A stretch of 64,000 nt of DNA, from contig NZ_ATZH01000026.1 in NCBI RefSeq assembly GCF_000428105.1, forward strand, positions 1 through 64,000, in the 5' to 3' direction. This stretch comes from Bacteroides pyogenes DSM 20611 = JCM 6294 (lineage in GTDB: Bacteria > Bacteroidota > Bacteroidia > Bacteroidales > Bacteroidaceae). The stretch's first letter is position 1. Each line of letters begins with the position of its first letter. The position numbers were made by a program, and so were the translations under genes. Positions 55,758 through 64,000 of this stretch are shown here, piece by piece. The notes under the pieces are model-generated. The model searched no databases. It was not told where the DNA came from and saw only the letters and a program-made list of their open reading frames with translations.

Positions 55758-57620
55758 ATGGCAAAAGATTATACGTTAGAAAAGAGGAAATTCGTTGTCG
55801 GAGGAATAGCTCTGTCCATCGTTATTATCTATTTGATACGTCTTTTTGTTTTACAGATAATGACCGACGATTACAAGAAGCATGCGGACAGTAATGCTTT
55901 TCTGAATAAAATTCAGTATCCTTCGCGTGGAGCCATCTATGACAGAAACGGGAAATTGCTGGTGTTTAATCAACCTGCATATGATATTACTGTTATTCCC
56001 AAAGAGATTGAAAATCTGGATACGCTTGACCTCTGCGAATCACTGGGTATTACTCGCGCCCAATTCCTGAAGATAATGAACGATATGAGAGATCGTTATC
56101 GGAATCCCGGATACTCTAAATATACCAATCAACCGTTTATGTCTCAACTGTCCGCCGAAGAATGCGGTGTATTTCAGGAGAAATTGTTTAAATTCAGAGG
56201 GTTCTATGTTCAGCGGCGCACTATTCGCCAGTATAGTTATAATGCTGCCGCTCATGCTTTGGGCGACATTGGAGAGGTCTCGGTGAAAGATATGGAGGCG
56301 GATGAGGACGGATATTATATTCGCGGGGATTACATCGGAAAGCTCGGAGTAGAAAGGACTTATGAAAAATACCTGCGTGGTGAGAAAGGAGTGGAGGTGT
56401 TGCTTAGAGATGCTCATGGTCGTATTCAAGGACATTATATGGATGGCGAATATGACAAGCCTTCTATTCCGGGAAAGAATTTGACTTTGAGTTTGGATAT
56501 CGATTTGCAAATGTTGGGCGAACGATTACTGAAGAATAAAATCGGAAGTATTGTTGCCATTGAACCGGAGAGCGGGGAGATTCTTTGTTTGGTATCTTCT
56601 CCGAATTATGATCCGCATTTGATGATTGGACGTCAGCGGGGTAAAAATCATTTGGTTTTACAACGCGACAAAAAGAAACCTCTTTTAAACCGTGCGTTGA
56701 TGGGAGTGTATCCTCCCGGTTCTACTTTTAAAACGGCGCAAGGATTGACTTTTTTGCAGGAAGGTATTGTTTCTACACAAAGCCCTTTATTCCCGTGTTC
56801 GCATGGCTTTCATTACGGAAGACTTACTGTTGGATGCCATGCTCATGGTTCGCCATTGCCTTTGATCCCTTCTATTGCGACTTCATGCAACTCTTACTTT
56901 TGCTGGGGACTGTTTCGTATGTTTGGAGACCGGAAGTATGGCTCGCCTCAGAATGCTATTACGGTCTGGAAAGATCACATGGTATCTCAAGGTTTCGGTT
57001 ATAAGTTAGGAGTTGACTTGCCGGGAGAAAAGAGAGGGTTGATTCCGAACGCGCAATTTTATGATAAAGCATATAGGGGGCATTGGAATGGGCTGACCGT
57101 AATTAGTATTGCTATCGGGCAGGGGGAGATCTTAACAACACCTTTGCAAATAGCTAACTTGGGAGCCACCATAGCTAATCGGGGATATTTCATTACTCCT
57201 CATATCGTGAAGGAAATACAAGGAGAGCAGTTGGACAGTCTTTATCGTTTTCCGCGTTATACAACAATAGATAAGAAGCATTATGAGGATGTGGCAATTG
57301 GTATGAGGGCTGCGGTGACCGGAGGAACATGTCGGGTGGCGGGAACAATACTTCCGAATGTGGAAATTTGCGGTAAAACCGGAACTGCGCAGAATCGAGG
57401 ACACGACCATTCCGTTTTTATGGGATTTGCCCCTATGGATAAACCTAAGATTGCCGTCGCTGTTTATGTGGAGAATGGTGGCTTCGGTGCGGTATACGGT
57501 GTGCCGATCGGTACGTTGATAATGGAACAGTATTTGAATGGAACTTTGTCTCCGTCGAGCGAAGCGAAAGCAGAAGAGTATAGTAATAGAATAATTAGTT
57601 ATGGCGACGAGGAACGTTAG
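55758..57620 (+). CDS. mrdA: Penicillin-binding protein 2
   Basis: A 620-residue elongation transpeptidase that cross-links sidewall peptidoglycan. One N-terminal membrane segment (about 12-32), the dimerisation domain with YPSRGAIYDRNGKLL, then the transpeptidase domain with active-site Ser322 in STFK (322-325), SCN (376-378) and KTG (540-542). Works with RodA, encoded next and overlapping by 20 bp, which suggests coupled translation. Start at MAKDYTLEKRK. Confidence 0.96.
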   Translation: MAKDYTLEKRKFVVGGIALSIVIIYLIRLFVLQIMTDDYKKHADSNAFLNKIQYPSRGAIYDRNGKLLVFNQPAYDITVIPKEIENLDTLDLCESLGITRAQFLKIMNDMRDRYRNPGYSKYTNQPFMSQLSAEECGVFQEKLFKFRGFYVQRRTIRQYSYNAAAHALGDIGEVSVKDMEADEDGYYIRGDYIGKLGVERTYEKYLRGEKGVEVLLRDAHGRIQGHYMDGEYDKPSIPGKNLTLSLDIDLQMLGERLLKNKIGSIVAIEPESGEILCLVSSPNYDPHLMIGRQRGKNHLVLQRDKKKPLLNRALMGVYPPGSTFKTAQGLTFLQEGIVSTQSPLFPCSHGFHYGRLTVGCHAHGSPLPLIPSIATSCNSYFCWGLFRMFGDRKYGSPQNAITVWKDHMVSQGFGYKLGVDLPGEKRGLIPNAQFYDKAYRGHWNGLTVISIAIGQGEILTTPLQIANLGATIANRGYFITPHIVKEIQGEQLDSLYRFPRYTTIDKKHYEDVAIGMRAAVTGGTCRVAGTILPNVEICGKTGTAQNRGHDHSVFMGFAPMDKPKIAVAVYVENGGFGAVYGVPIGTLIMEQYLNGTLSPSSEAKAEEYSNRIISYGDEER

Positions 57621-59058
57621 TTTGTGGAAATCTTTAGATTGGGTAACTATTGTTGTTTACTTATTTCTGATTATTGCAGGATGGTTTAGTGTGTGCGGAG
57701 CCAGCTATGATTATGGGAATCGTGATTTTTTCGACTTCTCCACTCGTGCCGGGAAGCAGTTCGTTTGGATTATCTGCTCTTTCGGATTGGGTTTTATTCT
57801 ATTGATGTTGGAAGAGAGAATGTATGATATATTTGCATATATTATATATGTAGGCATGATCTTATTGCTCATTGTGACTATTTTTATTGCTCCTGATACA
57901 AAGGGATCGCGATCTTGGTTGGTAATGGGGCCGGTCAGTCTGCAGCCGGCAGAGTTTGCTAAGTTCGCTACGGCCTTGGCACTATCAAAATACATGAATT
58001 CTTACTCATTCAGTATAAAGAAAAGAAAGAGCATCTTAACCTTATCTTTCTTGATATTGCTTCCCATGCTTTTAATTATAGGTCAGCGCGAAACAGGATC
58101 GGCATTGGTTTATTTAGCTTTCTTTTTGGTCCTGTATCGTGAAGGAATGCCGGGGGTAGTACTTTTTGCCGGACTATGTGCTGTCGTATATTTTATTCTA
58201 GGTATTCGTTTTGATGAAGTGTATATTGCGGATACTCCGACTCCTTTGGGGGATTTTATGGTGTTATCGTTGGTGTTGCTGTTTTCTGCGGGAATGGTTT
58301 GGGTATATCGTAAAAAGTGGGAGCCTGCGCGTAATATGATTGTTGGAATCCTGCTCGTTTTATTGATCGCTTATTTAATATCGGAGTATGTTGTTCATTT
58401 TAATTTGGTGTGGGTGCAGTGGGGACTTTGTGTAGTTACAATAGGCTATTTATTCTATTTGGCGTTGACCGAACGCCGGCGATCTTATTTTTTAATAGGA
58501 TTGTTTGCGATTGCTTCTATTGGTTTTTTGTATTCAAGCAATTATGTTTTTGATAATATCCTCGAACCTCACCAGCAGATTCGTATTAAAGTGGTATTGG
58601 GACTGGAAGAAGATTTAGCCGGAGCAGGATATAATGTGAATCAGTCTAAAATTGCAATTGGTTCCGGAGGACTGACTGGTAAAGGTTTCCTGAACGGAAC
58701 TCAAACAAAACTGAAATATGTGCCGGAACAGGATACTGATTTTATCTTTTGTACGGTAGGAGAGGAGCAGGGCTTTATTGGTTCTGCGGCGGTGTTGCTG
58801 GGCTTTCTTATTCTGATACTTCGATTGATAACGTTATCAGAACGTCAAACTTCCACTTTTGGCCGAGTCTACGGATATTCGGTTCTCAGTATTTTCCTTT
58901 TTCATCTGTTTATTAATATCGGAATGGTACTTGGACTTACACCTGTTATCGGTATTCCTTTACCTTTCTTTAGTTATGGAGGCTCTTCTCTTTGGGGATT
59001 TACTATCTTATTATTCATCTTTTTGCGAATTGATGCAGGAAGAAGTAGAAGACTTTAG
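57601..59058 (+). CDS. rodA: SEDS glycosyltransferase RodA
   Basis: A 485-residue membrane protein of the SEDS family, which polymerises glycan strands from lipid II with PBP2. Marks: ETGSALVYLAFFLVLYREGMPG (here the RETGSALVY core), NVNQSKIAIGSGGLTGKGFLNGTQTKLKYVPEQDTDFIF (SGGLTGKGFL...VPEQDTDF) and GIPLPFFSYGGSS near the end. It is longer than the E. coli protein (about 370) owing to an extra membrane region in the middle (about 190-310). It begins within the last codons of mrdA. Its stop is 7 bp from the stop of the converging gene at 59066. Confidence 0.95.
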   Translation: MATRNVSLWKSLDWVTIVVYLFLIIAGWFSVCGASYDYGNRDFFDFSTRAGKQFVWIICSFGLGFILLMLEERMYDIFAYIIYVGMILLLIVTIFIAPDTKGSRSWLVMGPVSLQPAEFAKFATALALSKYMNSYSFSIKKRKSILTLSFLILLPMLLIIGQRETGSALVYLAFFLVLYREGMPGVVLFAGLCAVVYFILGIRFDEVYIADTPTPLGDFMVLSLVLLFSAGMVWVYRKKWEPARNMIVGILLVLLIAYLISEYVVHFNLVWVQWGLCVVTIGYLFYLALTERRRSYFLIGLFAIASIGFLYSSNYVFDNILEPHQQIRIKVVLGLEEDLAGAGYNVNQSKIAIGSGGLTGKGFLNGTQTKLKYVPEQDTDFIFCTVGEEQGFIGSAAVLLGFLILILRLITLSERQTSTFGRVYGYSVLSIFLFHLFINIGMVLGLTPVIGIPLPFFSYGGSSLWGFTILLFIFLRIDAGRSRRL

Positions 59059-59065
59059 GGGGCTT

Positions 59066-60532
59066 CTACAGCCATTCGATATGTGGTGCGTCTTTGAGTA
59101 AGACGTTCAGTGGTCTAAAAATATCTGTAGGAGAGGCGCCGAATATGAAACCGATTTTTTCTATGGGTACTGTAATAAATACAGTGGATGGGTAGCCACC
59201 TATTAAGCTTATTTCATCCATTAATGACCAAAGCAAGAGCTCAAAAGGCATTTGAGCCGGAAGAAGCGTCAACCCGGGAAATTCGACTTCATAATTAGTA
59301 GAGCTTTTGTCGGCCGGATGAGGCTTGAAGAATATATCGTAATCGGTTTTATATTTTTGGGCTATATGTTTTACATAGTTTTTCTGCTCTTTATCTTTCC
59401 CATTGGTTCCTATAATAATAAGATTCTTCTTGGGAGATTGATTGAATATTTTTTCGAATTTCGCTTTGTCGAAGTTGGCCATTTCATAAAATACAGTCTG
59501 ATTTGCCTCATCTAATTCTTTTAATAGTTCCAGAGGCGAAACACTTAATGCCTTCATTTTATTCATTTCATCTTTTATATACAAGCTGTTTGTTTCCAAC
59601 AATTCTTTGTTTTGCAGCAGAAGTCTATAATTGGGGCATGTCGACAAGTAATAACTCCATAGAGGTGATTCAAATTCAGGCAAGGCTCTTGTTTCCGTAA
59701 TTCTTTTTGGATTTTCCCATGTCAGAGAGCTTATAGTTTCTCGATACTTTTCCCAATTCTTTGCTCCGGAGTCCGCATTCCCGAACGCATGGTTGAAGTT
59801 CTCGTATGTGGCAGTACCGTCGGAAAGCATGGTTACTTTCACTCTTGACGAATCGATACCTTGCTTGACAAACCAGTCGTAGCCTAAACGGGCTCTGAGA
59901 TCATCTACTTGGAAACCAAAAATTGCATTTGGATCTTTTGCGTTGATTTCAAGAATTTTCTTTTTTATTTCATCGCGCATGACATTTTGTGATGATTTGT
60001 CACCATTAATTACGGTGATGTGTGATGGAACTTTCTCAGGATTGAATGTTCCTGTTCGTTCGTAAGAAAAGAAACTGGTTTTGTTATGAGACAACATGTG
60101 TAATCCTGCATACAGTGTAGGCATTGTTCCGAAAGTGACATAGAAAAAATAATCGGGTGAGTCGAAATTAGTATTGGCAGCACTTTGTTGCACGGTGAAT
60201 GGAAGGCTTCCGTTCTTGTATATAAAATGAAGTTTAGCATGTCGCGCAGATTGTTTGTTTTCCGTAAACCTTAATACAAGCGTTGTTTTTCCCGGATCTC
60301 CTTGAATATGGCTAATTTCAAACCACTTTTCTTCCGTCTCTTTTTTTATTTCCCATGCTGTGTTTGAGCAAACTTCAAGTTGAAGAGCTTTGCTCTCCCA
60401 ATTGGTTGATATAAAGTCTTTGCCTTCTTCAATATTGATATAAGGCGCTTTTTCATGATTACGGCATGCGATTAAAGAAAAGCAAGCAGCAGCGGATAAT
60501 AATGATAGCCGGAATAGATTTTTTATTTTCAT
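59066..60532 (-). CDS. Lipoprotein with BACON domain and GT80-like sialyltransferase domain
   Basis: A 488-residue lipoprotein (lipobox LIAC, Cys23). Residues 30-118 look like a BACON domain, with SNTAWEI, KWFEI, GDPGKTTL and FTVQQ in order. Residues 125-488 resemble the GT80 sialyltransferases of Pasteurella/Photobacterium: SDG (237-239, against the YDDG motif with the catalytic Asp), KPHP with His405 (against KGHP), PFELL with Glu431, and a GGYPST stretch with Ser449/Thr450 (against GGxASS), then KIGFIF. The order and spacing of these motifs agree, so a sialyl or related transferase is likely. A lipid-anchored form with a BACON domain is unusual. It starts 28 bp after gldH. Confidence 0.75.
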   Translation of the reverse strand: MKIKNLFRLSLLSAAACFSLIACRNHEKAPYINIEEGKDFISTNWESKALQLEVCSNTAWEIKKETEEKWFEISHIQGDPGKTTLVLRFTENKQSARHAKLHFIYKNGSLPFTVQQSAANTNFDSPDYFFYVTFGTMPTLYAGLHMLSHNKTSFFSYERTGTFNPEKVPSHITVINGDKSSQNVMRDEIKKKILEINAKDPNAIFGFQVDDLRARLGYDWFVKQGIDSSRVKVTMLSDGTATYENFNHAFGNADSGAKNWEKYRETISSLTWENPKRITETRALPEFESPLWSYYLSTCPNYRLLLQNKELLETNSLYIKDEMNKMKALSVSPLELLKELDEANQTVFYEMANFDKAKFEKIFNQSPKKNLIIIGTNGKDKEQKNYVKHIAQKYKTDYDIFFKPHPADKSSTNYEVEFPGLTLLPAQMPFELLLWSLMDEISLIGGYPSTVFITVPIEKIGFIFGASPTDIFRPLNVLLKDAPHIEWL

Positions 60533-60560
60533 TGAGTATTTTTTCTAGTAATATTAGAGC

Positions 60561-61034
60561 TTATTTCTGTATTCTTATTCCGATATCGTTTAATCCTATT
60601 AAGGTTTCATCCTTCATACCGTGCGTAACTTTAAATGTATATCTACCGGTGGTATGGACAAACAATCCTTTTCTGATTAAATGTTCTGATGAATAAAGAC
60701 CTCCCCAGCCGTTTCCAAGCCATTGTCCCTCTTTATTGGCAAGGCTGAAATTTAAAGTGTCTGTTCTGTAAACAGTTGAATCGGGTAAATTATGGCGGAT
60801 GAGAAGGTATAGGTCACGATATGGGTAATTGATTTTGTTTCGTACTTCAGCAAATATTTTGAGACTGCCGGGTATCGTATCTGTAAGGGGAACCTGGAAG
60901 AAGAGTGTGTCACTCTTCTTCCAGCCTTTATAAGGAAGGGGTTGGTAGGAGTGATATATGATGTCTGTATGACATGCTGTTGCCAAGAATATACCCCACA
61001 AAACTACTATACTATTCCTGAACAGATTTCTCAT
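60561..61034 (-). CDS. gldH: Gliding-motility lipoprotein GldH
   Basis: A 157-residue lipoprotein (lipobox LATAC, Cys21) of the GldH family: KKSDTLFFQVPLTDT, YPYRDLYLLIRHNLPDS and LGNGWGGLYSSEHLIRKG are typical. GldH is needed for gliding in Flavobacterium, yet it is kept in non-gliding Bacteroidales, where its task is not clear. The start at 61034 is preferred; an in-frame ATG at 61058 is also possible. Either overlaps the 3' end of ricT, a sign of translational coupling. Confidence 0.92.
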   Translation of the reverse strand: MRNLFRNSIVVLWGIFLATACHTDIIYHSYQPLPYKGWKKSDTLFFQVPLTDTIPGSLKIFAEVRNKINYPYRDLYLLIRHNLPDSTVYRTDTLNFSLANKEGQWLGNGWGGLYSSEHLIRKGLFVHTTGRYTFKVTHGMKDETLIGLNDIGIRIQK

Positions 61035-62418
61035 TGTTTTTATTTCGTTTCTCCTCATGATTAACGTTTCTTCCGGCTTTGGAAGAACGTTCTCGAATAA
61101 CGTGCTTTTTTTGCTCCTGCTTTTGCTCTTTATTGGCCCCCGTTTCTATGTTTTGTTCTTTTCCCGACTGTCGGTTCTTGTTGCTTTGTTCCCTGCTTTG
61201 CCTGTTTCGGTTATTGTTTACAGGACGGTTGTCTTTTGTCTTTTTATTGCTTTCGGAGTTTTGTAAGTGATTCCCGTTTTCAACAATCTGTTCTACAGGT
61301 TTAATACCTCCTTTTTTCTTTTTCCTATTCCGGCTTGCATTATTCCCTTCTTTATGATTCCGTCCGCGGTCAAATCTAGTCACGCTTTCTTGTTCCAGTA
61401 AATCGGTTGCTTTTTTCGGCTCTTGTCTTTCTTCCGCTTCTTGAAGGTTGTCGGGTTTCATTCCTTTCTTATTCATGGCGATAATTTCGAAAGCCCGTTT
61501 CCCGCTTATGGTGACCAAGTTGGCGGGGAAGCTTTTGTCGGTGGAGTATGAGATCTGATTGCTCAGAATGTCTGCCTTGAAGAAATAGAATGTTCCGTCT
61601 TTGGTTTCCAATTCAATTTCTTTGGATGGCAGCCGTTTCTGTGCCTCTACATAGCAGTCTACCTCATAGTTCATGCAGCATTTTAATTTGGCGCATTGTC
61701 CGGCAAGCTTTTGCGGGTTCAGGGAGATATCCTGAAAGCGTGCCGCACTTGTCGATACGGATACGAAACTCGTCATCCAAGTAGCACAGCAGAGCTCACG
61801 TCCACAGGGACCGATTCCTCCGATGCGCCCTGCTTCTTGCCGTGCACCGATCTGTTTCATCTCAATGCGTACCCGAAAAGCGTCGGCTAGAACTTTGATC
61901 AGTTGGCGGAAGTCTACTCGCTCATCGGCGATATAGTAAAAGATAGCTTTGTTTCCATCACCCTGATACTCCACGTCTCCGATTTTCATATTGAGATTCA
62001 AGTTCAATGCTATTTGGCGGGCTCGAATCATGGTTGCATGTTCTTTTGCTTTGGCTTCGTTGAACTTTTCCATATCTACCGGCTTGGCTTTCCGGTAAAT
62101 ACGTTTGATTTCGGCATCGGCTTTCAGATTGCTTTTCCGCATTTGCAAGGGAACCAAGCGTCCGGTCAGCGTTACCACACCGATGTCGTGTCCGGGAGTC
62201 GCCTCTACGGCAACAACATCTCCTTTTTCCAATTGTATTTTATTACTGTTGCGGTAATATCCTTTTCGTGTATTCTTGAACTGTACTTCTACCATCTCGC
62301 ATTCTTCGGCATTGCCGGGGATGTCTGCCAGCCAGTCGTATGTATTTAACTTGTTGTCTTGGCGGGAACAACCTTTGCAACAAAGTTTTCCGCTGCCGTT
62401 ATAAAGTTTATATTCCAT
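61012..62418 (-). CDS. ricT: RicT/YaaT-like PSP1-domain protein
   Basis: A 468-residue protein. The PSP1 domain (about 60-250) carries many Cys: CCKGCSR at the N-terminus, GPCGRELCCATW and CAKLKCCMNYEVDCY, which in the Ric complex hold iron-sulfur clusters. About 130 residues at the C-terminus are low-complexity, rich in Lys, Asn, Arg and Gln (NRKKKKGGIKPVEQ, RNRQSREQSNKNRQ), suggesting RNA binding. In Bacillus RicT helps RNA processing; the role in Bacteroides is not settled. Lies 43 bp after holB. Confidence 0.9.
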   Translation of the reverse strand: MEYKLYNGSGKLCCKGCSRQDNKLNTYDWLADIPGNAEECEMVEVQFKNTRKGYYRNSNKIQLEKGDVVAVEATPGHDIGVVTLTGRLVPLQMRKSNLKADAEIKRIYRKAKPVDMEKFNEAKAKEHATMIRARQIALNLNLNMKIGDVEYQGDGNKAIFYYIADERVDFRQLIKVLADAFRVRIEMKQIGARQEAGRIGGIGPCGRELCCATWMTSFVSVSTSAARFQDISLNPQKLAGQCAKLKCCMNYEVDCYVEAQKRLPSKEIELETKDGTFYFFKADILSNQISYSTDKSFPANLVTISGKRAFEIIAMNKKGMKPDNLQEAEERQEPKKATDLLEQESVTRFDRGRNHKEGNNASRNRKKKKGGIKPVEQIVENGNHLQNSESNKKTKDNRPVNNNRNRQSREQSNKNRQSGKEQNIETGANKEQKQEQKKHVIRERSSKAGRNVNHEEKRNKNNEKSVQE

Positions 62419-62461
62419 CAGTCTGTATACTATTTAATAATTTTACGGTTTTAATATATTC

Positions 62462-63586
62462 TTAGTTCTTTAAAAGAACAATTGTTTTCAGTGAAAAATC
62501 AAAGAACACCATTTTAGCATTTACATTCTGCTCTATGTGCAACTGCGCTTCACTTAACTCATCCATGATTCCCATCACATTTCTTTCATTGATAAAAGGA
62601 GAGAAGCGGGTGGCGAAATTCTGTTCGCTTATTGTCATATATGTGAGGTCGTTTTGATGCAGATTATAAATGAAGTTTTCTCGAACCATACGCTGACAAT
62701 ATTCTAAAAAACTTTTTTGGCGTTCGCGTCCCATTCCGGCCACTTGTTCGCTCCATAACTTCATTTCTCTGATTTTTCGTTGGTAAGACAGACGCATCAA
62801 ACTTACGAACAGATTGAAAAACAACTCGTTCTCTTCGTTCAGATGAATTGACTCGAGTGCTTTGATGAAATTGCCATTGGCGAGGTGAGCGATAGAATGG
62901 CTGCTGTTTTCCAGGATTCCGTATCTTTCTTGCAATACGCGGTCGATGCTTGCTTCATCAATTTTTCGTACATTGATCCGTTGGGTGCGGCTCTGTATGG
63001 TTGGGAGAATCATGTCCGGCGCTTCGGAAACGAGAAGAAAAACAGTCTGTGCCGGTGGCTCTTCCAAGAGTTTCAACAGTTTGTTCGCACATACCGGATG
63101 CATTTTTTCGGGTAGCCATATAATGGTGATCTTATACCCTCCCTCACTCGATTTCAGAGTGAGTTTTCTGAGAATCTCGTCACTTTCTTTCGCATATATC
63201 AGCGCTTGAGAGTTTTCTGCTTCTATTTCATTCAGCCAATGGTTCAGGTTGAAATAGGGATTTTTTATCACGAATGCCCTCCAGTCGGCAATGTAATCAT
63301 CGCAAACGTCTTTTTTCTTTTTAGTGTTTTTTACGATGGGAAATGCAAAATGTATATCGGGGTGAACCAGCTTGTTGAATTTTACGCACGAAGGACATGT
63401 CCCGCATGCATCTGTCGCACTGCGGTTGGCACAGCTGATATATCGGGCATAGGCAATGGCCAAAGGCATGGTTCCTACCCCTTCTTGTCCGCAAATGAGT
63501 TGGGCATGAGCTATTCGCCCTTCGTTTACATCTCCGATAAGGCGTTGCTTAATCTCTTCTTGACCGATTACATCTCTGAAAAACAC
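62462..63586 (-). CDS. holB: DNA polymerase III delta' subunit
   Basis: A 374-residue clamp-loader subunit. The N-terminal AAA+ domain has VIGQEEIKQRLI, then ICGQEGVGTMPLAIAYA, where the usual P-loop GKT/S is lost, as is normal for delta', which does not bind ATP well. The zinc site CANRSATDACGTCPSC (about 51-66) follows. The LLEEPPAQTVFLLVSEAPDMILPTIQSRTQ block is the sensor-1 and SRC-like region (SRT). Needed to load the sliding clamp. Starts 54 bp after metF on the same strand. Confidence 0.93.
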   Translation of the reverse strand: MFFRDVIGQEEIKQRLIGDVNEGRIAHAQLICGQEGVGTMPLAIAYARYISCANRSATDACGTCPSCVKFNKLVHPDIHFAFPIVKNTKKKKDVCDDYIADWRAFVIKNPYFNLNHWLNEIEAENSQALIYAKESDEILRKLTLKSSEGGYKITIIWLPEKMHPVCANKLLKLLEEPPAQTVFLLVSEAPDMILPTIQSRTQRINVRKIDEASIDRVLQERYGILENSSHSIAHLANGNFIKALESIHLNEENELFFNLFVSLMRLSYQRKIREMKLWSEQVAGMGRERQKSFLEYCQRMVRENFIYNLHQNDLTYMTISEQNFATRFSPFINERNVMGIMDELSEAQLHIEQNVNAKMVFFDFSLKTIVLLKN

Positions 63587-63640
63587 TGTAGTATTGATTG
63601 TAAGTTTGTCATTTATAACTGATAATCTTTTTTTCTTATT

Positions 63641-64000
63641 TCAATAGATGAGTTTCGCTACTTCTTTAATACTTTCTACCGCTCCGATGGAGTAAAAATG
63701 GATGCTTGGCACCCCGAAAGACATCAATTCTTTACATTGATTCACGCTCCACTCAATCCCTATTTGTTCTACTTCCGATTCGTTTTTGCATTTCAAAACT
63801 TCTTTCACCAGATCTTCCGGTAGGTCTACTTTAAACGTTTTCGGAATCATGCTTAGTTGAGAGGTCCTTCTGAACGGTTTGATTCCCGGAATGATTGGAA
63901 TATGAATACCTGCGGCTTTGGCTTGCTTCACGAAATCGAAGTATTTTTTATTATCGTAGAACAGTTGGGTTACGGCGTATTCCGCGCCGGCCTCCATTTT
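63641..64000 (-). CDS. metF: Methylenetetrahydrofolate reductase, 3' part
   Basis: The last 119 or so residues of MetF; the gene continues past the right edge. GAEYAVTQLFYDNKKYFDFV and AAGIHIPIIPGIKPFRR match the C-terminal half of the barrel, and GVPSIHFYSIGAVESIKEV is the usual ending. It reduces methylene- to methyl-tetrahydrofolate for methionine synthesis. It is the upstream neighbour of holB. The true start is outside the window. Confidence 0.93.
   Translation of the reverse strand, partial: KMEAGAEYAVTQLFYDNKKYFDFVKQAKAAGIHIPIIPGIKPFRRTSQLSMIPKTFKVDLPEDLVKEVLKCKNESEVEQIGIEWSVNQCKELMSFGVPSIHFYSIGAVESIKEVAKLIY

Overview
The window is about 64 kb of chromosome from a Bacteroidales bacterium, most likely a Bacteroides species. 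Supporting signs are SusC/SusD outer-membrane pairs, many lipoproteins with a short signal and a Cys at about residue 19-26, Bacteroidetes-type promoters (TAnnTTTG near -7, TTTG or TTG about 19-20 bp upstream), a TamL/TamB pair, GldH, a type III glutamine synthetase, an ISL3/ISAon1-like transposase remnant, and the order purH-mreB-mreC-mreD-mrdA-rodA facing metF-holB-ricT-gldH.

Layout. 0-1.5 kb: the 5S gene closing an rRNA operon, its terminator, and a decayed transposase. 1.6-14 kb: two SusC/SusD loci pointing away from a central tyrosine recombinase. 14-19 kb: hflX, a DUF4954 protein and class I fumarase. 19-22.6 kb: rsgA, frr, an EamA transporter and initiator tRNA-fMet on the minus strand. 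22.8-25 kb: TetR-fabG-pseudouridine synthase. 24.9-33 kb: a sigma-54 response regulator with a likely target gene, a PPIase lipoprotein, an M16 peptidase, a MATE pump and a kinase-receiver-HPt hybrid sensor. 33-43 kb: a DUF5686 outer-membrane protein, a nucleotidyltransferase, and tamL-tamB. 43.3-44.3 kb: a divergent gap holding a 22-bp tandem repeat array. 44-51.5 kb: glnN, a Crp/Fnr regulator, an ABC-F ATPase and an M13 peptidase. 51.6-59 kb: purH and the cell-shape operon. 59-64 kb: a BACON plus GT80-like sialyltransferase lipoprotein, gldH, ricT, holB and the 3' part of metF.

The most notable system is at 7.1-9.4 kb. A 62-bp inverted repeat (60/62 identical, the first 42 bp perfect) lies in the 5' coding part of both susC genes. 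The 2.1-kb segment between the copies holds the only visible promoter, the only susC start codon and signal peptide, and the recombinase. The left susC is complete. The right susC (1009 codons) is open but has no start or signal peptide. Inversion would join the start module in frame to the right-hand gene, giving a predicted 1069-residue SusC and switching its SusD partner. This is a two-state surface-receptor switch of a type known from Bacteroides fragilis; whether this particular locus has been described I cannot tell.

Other points worth a look: a candidate sigma-54 promoter and upstream palindrome next to the sigma-54 regulator gene; back-to-back promoters between that regulator and the PPIase gene; a lipoprotein resembling GT80 sialyltransferases; a cloverleaf-like palindrome downstream of the nucleotidyltransferase; and the 22-bp array before glnN. 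All calls come from reading the sequence; no database search was run.
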